This document shows, one piece after another, positions 62,258 to 64,000 of a stretch of 64,000 nt of DNA. Within the stretch, counting starts at the first letter, position 1. The number at the start of each line of letters is the position of its first letter. The stretch is taken from positions 744,001-808,000 of the forward strand of contig NZ_JAFMTA010000001.1 in assembly GCF_017916515.1 (NCBI RefSeq), read 5' to 3'. Under the pieces are notes generated by a model. The model searched no databases. It was not told where the DNA came from and saw nothing but the letters and a program-made list of their open reading frames with translations. This DNA is from Naasia sp. SYSU D00948. GTDB taxonomy: Bacteria; Actinomycetota; Actinomycetes; Actinomycetales; Microbacteriaceae. A program made the position numbers and the translations under genes.

Positions 62258-62462
62258 GAGCGACTACAGGACTTGAACCCGTAACCGCCCGGACGGGATT
62301 TGGCCGATTGGCGGACATATCCACGACCGGTTTGCGTCTCGGAAAGCCTCGCCTGACCCGGTCTTCTTCGGAACCGGTTCCTGTTTCGTGCTCGCCAAGC
62401 CTAGCCGGATGTGGGGCCATTTCGGCCCGTCGCGGTCGAATAAATGACCAATAAATGGCCAC
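62258..62462. repeat. Direct repeat R2, att-like, tRNA T-arm at one end
   Basis: Same orientation as R1. Opens with CGACTACAGGACTTGAACCC, the T-arm-like core (one change from R1 over 31 bp), and closes with ATGACCA and ATGGCCA 11 bp apart. The middle is more diverged. With R1 it brackets the glycoside island. 62463-62575 holds no gene. Confidence 0.75.
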
Positions 62463-62575
62463 CGCCGACGTGAGCTGACTGCACTCCACCTGACACACCC
62501 GAGCCTGCGAGCACTCGTCCCCTGCACGAGCAGGAACGACTCGCGCCGGCGTAGCTTCGCGCCGATAACGATCGA

Positions 62576-63162
62576 TGTATGGCCCGCTTACGTCTCGCCC
62601 GCGCCACCGGCGGCGACGGGTGGTCGATCCGGTGGACCGTCGACACGGATCAGCCGAGGAGACTCGCTATGTCCTGCGGGGACTGTCCCGCTGATCGCAG
62701 CGCTTGAGCCTGCTTCGAGCGCTTGGTATCGAGCACCCTCGGGCCCCCGCCCACTCGCCCTTGCGTCTTCGCGGCCGCGAGGCGAGGCGCTTGTCCGCTC
62801 GCGGATGAAGCTACGTTCCAGCTCCGCGACAACGGACAGCAGCTTCATCATGATCTGCCCTTGGGTCGTCGAGGAGGCGAGGCCGCCTCGGATCCTGACG
62901 ACGTTGGTCGAGCGCTCGCCGAGCTGCTCAAGGAGCGTCAACACATTTGCGGCGTTGCGGCCGAGGGCGTACGTCAACACGGTGTCGCCTTCACGGCATC
63001 GGCGAGGAGAGCATCGAGCCCGGGCCGTGTGGTCTTTGCTCCGCTCACCCCATGGTCGATGTACCTGTTGCGCTTGAGCACTCCTGCTGCATCGAGGGCG
63101 TCGTGTTGCAGTTGCAGGTCCTGGGCTCCGGCGCTCACCCGCAGGTATCCGAATTTGGCCAA
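62576..63162 (-). pseudogene. Broken serine resolvase (Tn3 type)
   Basis: FGYLRVSAGAQDLQLQHDAL (catalytic Ser in RVS) and YIDHGVSGAKTTRPGLDALL begin the resolvase domain; the frame breaks near 62980, resumes as VLTYALGRNAANVLTLLEQL to LERSFIRERT, breaks again near 62795, and resumes as LAAAKTQGRVGGG to SPQDIASLLG, where a TGA (62650-62652) interrupts the helix-turn-helix (VSTVHR). Two frameshifts and a stop make it inactive. It probably came with a transposon or integrative element. Confidence 0.85.
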
Positions 63163-63283
63163 AGGAGGGTGGCGATGAAGCAAACCGGCACGCAAGTCAC
63201 CTTTGGAGGACTGGGGGCGCTCGCCCTACGCAGTCGCCGTCTTGTTCCCCCTAACGCGCACGTTGGCCGCGATGATCTAGAGC

Positions 63284-63859
63284 ATGGCGGACACCAAGAT
63301 GACGAAGACCGTCGGAGAGCACTGGGTCGCGGCCCAACTCGCTCGGCTCGGTTGGGCGCCTGCCCTGACCCGGGACGGCTTGGAAAGAACGGACATTCTC
63401 GCCGTCAACACAATGCTCGATCGGAAGCAGATCGAGGTGCAGGTGAAGACGGTTAACGGGACTGGACCCCGCACATCGTGGCCGCTCGGCGAGAAAGCGC
63501 AACAAGTCGAGCTACACGACCGCGAGTGGTTTGTTCTCGTCGCCGTCCCTCACGAGGTCACCGAACCGCCGCGATCGTTCGTGATTCCACGTAACCACGT
63601 GGCCGCGGCGGCGTGGATCGCTCACATGCACTGGCTGACAGAGCCCGGGGTACCCGCCGGTCGGCGCAACGCCGGGGTCGGACGTGCCCGCGTGTTCATC
63701 GAGGCGTTCCTTCGCTATGAAAACCGCTGGGATCTGCTGCACGAGCCCACCACGGCCGTTCCCGTGCTATTGCCTCCGCGAATGCGGAAGCAAGCTTCTC
63801 GCCCGGAAGTTGGCCTCCCCCTTGGGCATCCCTGGACCGGCTCCCTACCTGAGTGGTGA
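63284..63859 (+). CDS. PD-(D/E)XK-like protein (DUF4365-like)
   Basis: 191 residues. KTVGEHWVAAQLARLGWAPA is an N-terminal helix with Glu, then ERTDILAVN and QIEVQVKTVNG form the Asp...QxK core seen in the endonuclease-like fold; WFVLVAVP follows as the next strand. The pattern fits DUF4365-type and related nucleases found in mobile and defence regions, but cleavage activity is not proven. No methyltransferase or partner gene is in view. GC content is a little lower than in the core region. Confidence 0.65.
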   Translation: MADTKMTKTVGEHWVAAQLARLGWAPALTRDGLERTDILAVNTMLDRKQIEVQVKTVNGTGPRTSWPLGEKAQQVELHDREWFVLVAVPHEVTEPPRSFVIPRNHVAAAAWIAHMHWLTEPGVPAGRRNAGVGRARVFIEAFLRYENRWDLLHEPTTAVPVLLPPRMRKQASRPEVGLPLGHPWTGSLPEW

Positions 63860-64000
63860 TGCCGCCTGGGGTAGACGGGCGGACCCGGACCATTCGGGCG
63901 CCATGGCATGCTTCATGGCAATGCGCGCGGTGCAACCGATCGTGAGCCACCCCGTCGCAGGTTCGCAGTAACGATGGTGGCCGTGACGCGCTGGGGCGCG
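63860..64000. other. Right-edge gap
   Basis: No gene can be supported. An ATG at 63974 opens MVAVTRWGA up to the edge without a ribosome-binding site; it could be the start of a gene beyond the window. Confidence 0.3.

Larger units (their letters stand above)
53158..62462. mobile_element. Glycoside-catabolism island between diverged direct repeats
   Basis: Repeats R1 and R2 bound 9.3 kb holding an SDR, GH3, GH78, MFS transporter and LacI gene. The repeats have the form of attachment sites derived from a tRNA 3' end. No integrase lies between them, so the island is either a decayed element or a segment caught between successive integrations. The repeats' divergence means the event is old or the two ends have different origins. 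Confidence 0.5.

Overview
The window is about 64 kb of high-GC (around 70%) actinobacterial chromosome. Gene content points to Microbacteriaceae: a DtxR/IdeR regulator keeping every metal ligand of the family, actinobacterial DUF2510, DUF3027, DUF3263 and DUF2530 proteins, CHAP and NlpC/P60 hydrolases with long N-terminal tails, a nuclease of the family named after Microbacterium testaceum MTES_1575, an orphan WXG100 protein, and many leaderless genes. Species cannot be fixed from the sequence alone.

Layout. 0-8.2 kb: a membrane protein cut by the left edge, a RimJ-type acetyltransferase, galU, 5-formyltetrahydrofolate cyclo-ligase, an FmdB zinc ribbon, mscL, and a 1251-residue helicase-like/nuclease protein whose Walker motifs are degenerate. 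8.4-18 kb: tRNA-Arg(CCU), an MFS transporter, several small conserved actinobacterial genes, then CHAP, HNH and NlpC/P60 genes. The two wall-hydrolase promoters carry the same 11-bp-spaced direct repeat. 18-31.5 kb: ideR, serC, two cold-shock proteins, a PhoP-like two-component system, WXG100, groEL with a CIRCE operator, msrB, a deaminase and an SGNH hydrolase. 31.5-37.6 kb: acyl-CoA dehydrogenase and a complete rhamnose-type ABC importer (rhaT-rhaP-rhaQ-rhaS). 37.8-45.6 kb: a coiled-coil membrane protein, an XRE/NB-ARC regulator, a DUF2510 protein, a cupin and an ABC exporter. 45.6-50.9 kb: a phosphodiesterase, an alpha/beta hydrolase, and a TetR gene divergent from a CPBP-GerW-2TM operon.

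51-64 kb is accessory DNA. It holds a stranded ICE-type lysozyme-like gene, a sugar-transport locus collapsed by deletion (permease tail joined to a LacI gene lacking its DNA-binding domain), a broken serine resolvase and a PD-(D/E)XK-like gene. Two diverged direct repeats of about 200 bp, each starting with a tRNA T-arm-like segment, flank a catabolic cassette: MFS transporter, GH78 alpha-L-rhamnosidase, GH3 beta-glucosidase and an SDR oxidoreductase with a C-terminal zinc-ribbon-like tail, under a divergent LacI repressor with paired operators. The cassette reads as uptake and stepwise deglycosylation of rhamnosylated glycosides. The rhamnose-type importer 20 kb away could reclaim released rhamnose, but no rhamnose catabolic enzymes lie in the window.

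Regulatory theme: twelve genes have a TAnnnT box ending 6-8 nt before the start codon, the geometry expected of leaderless transcripts.
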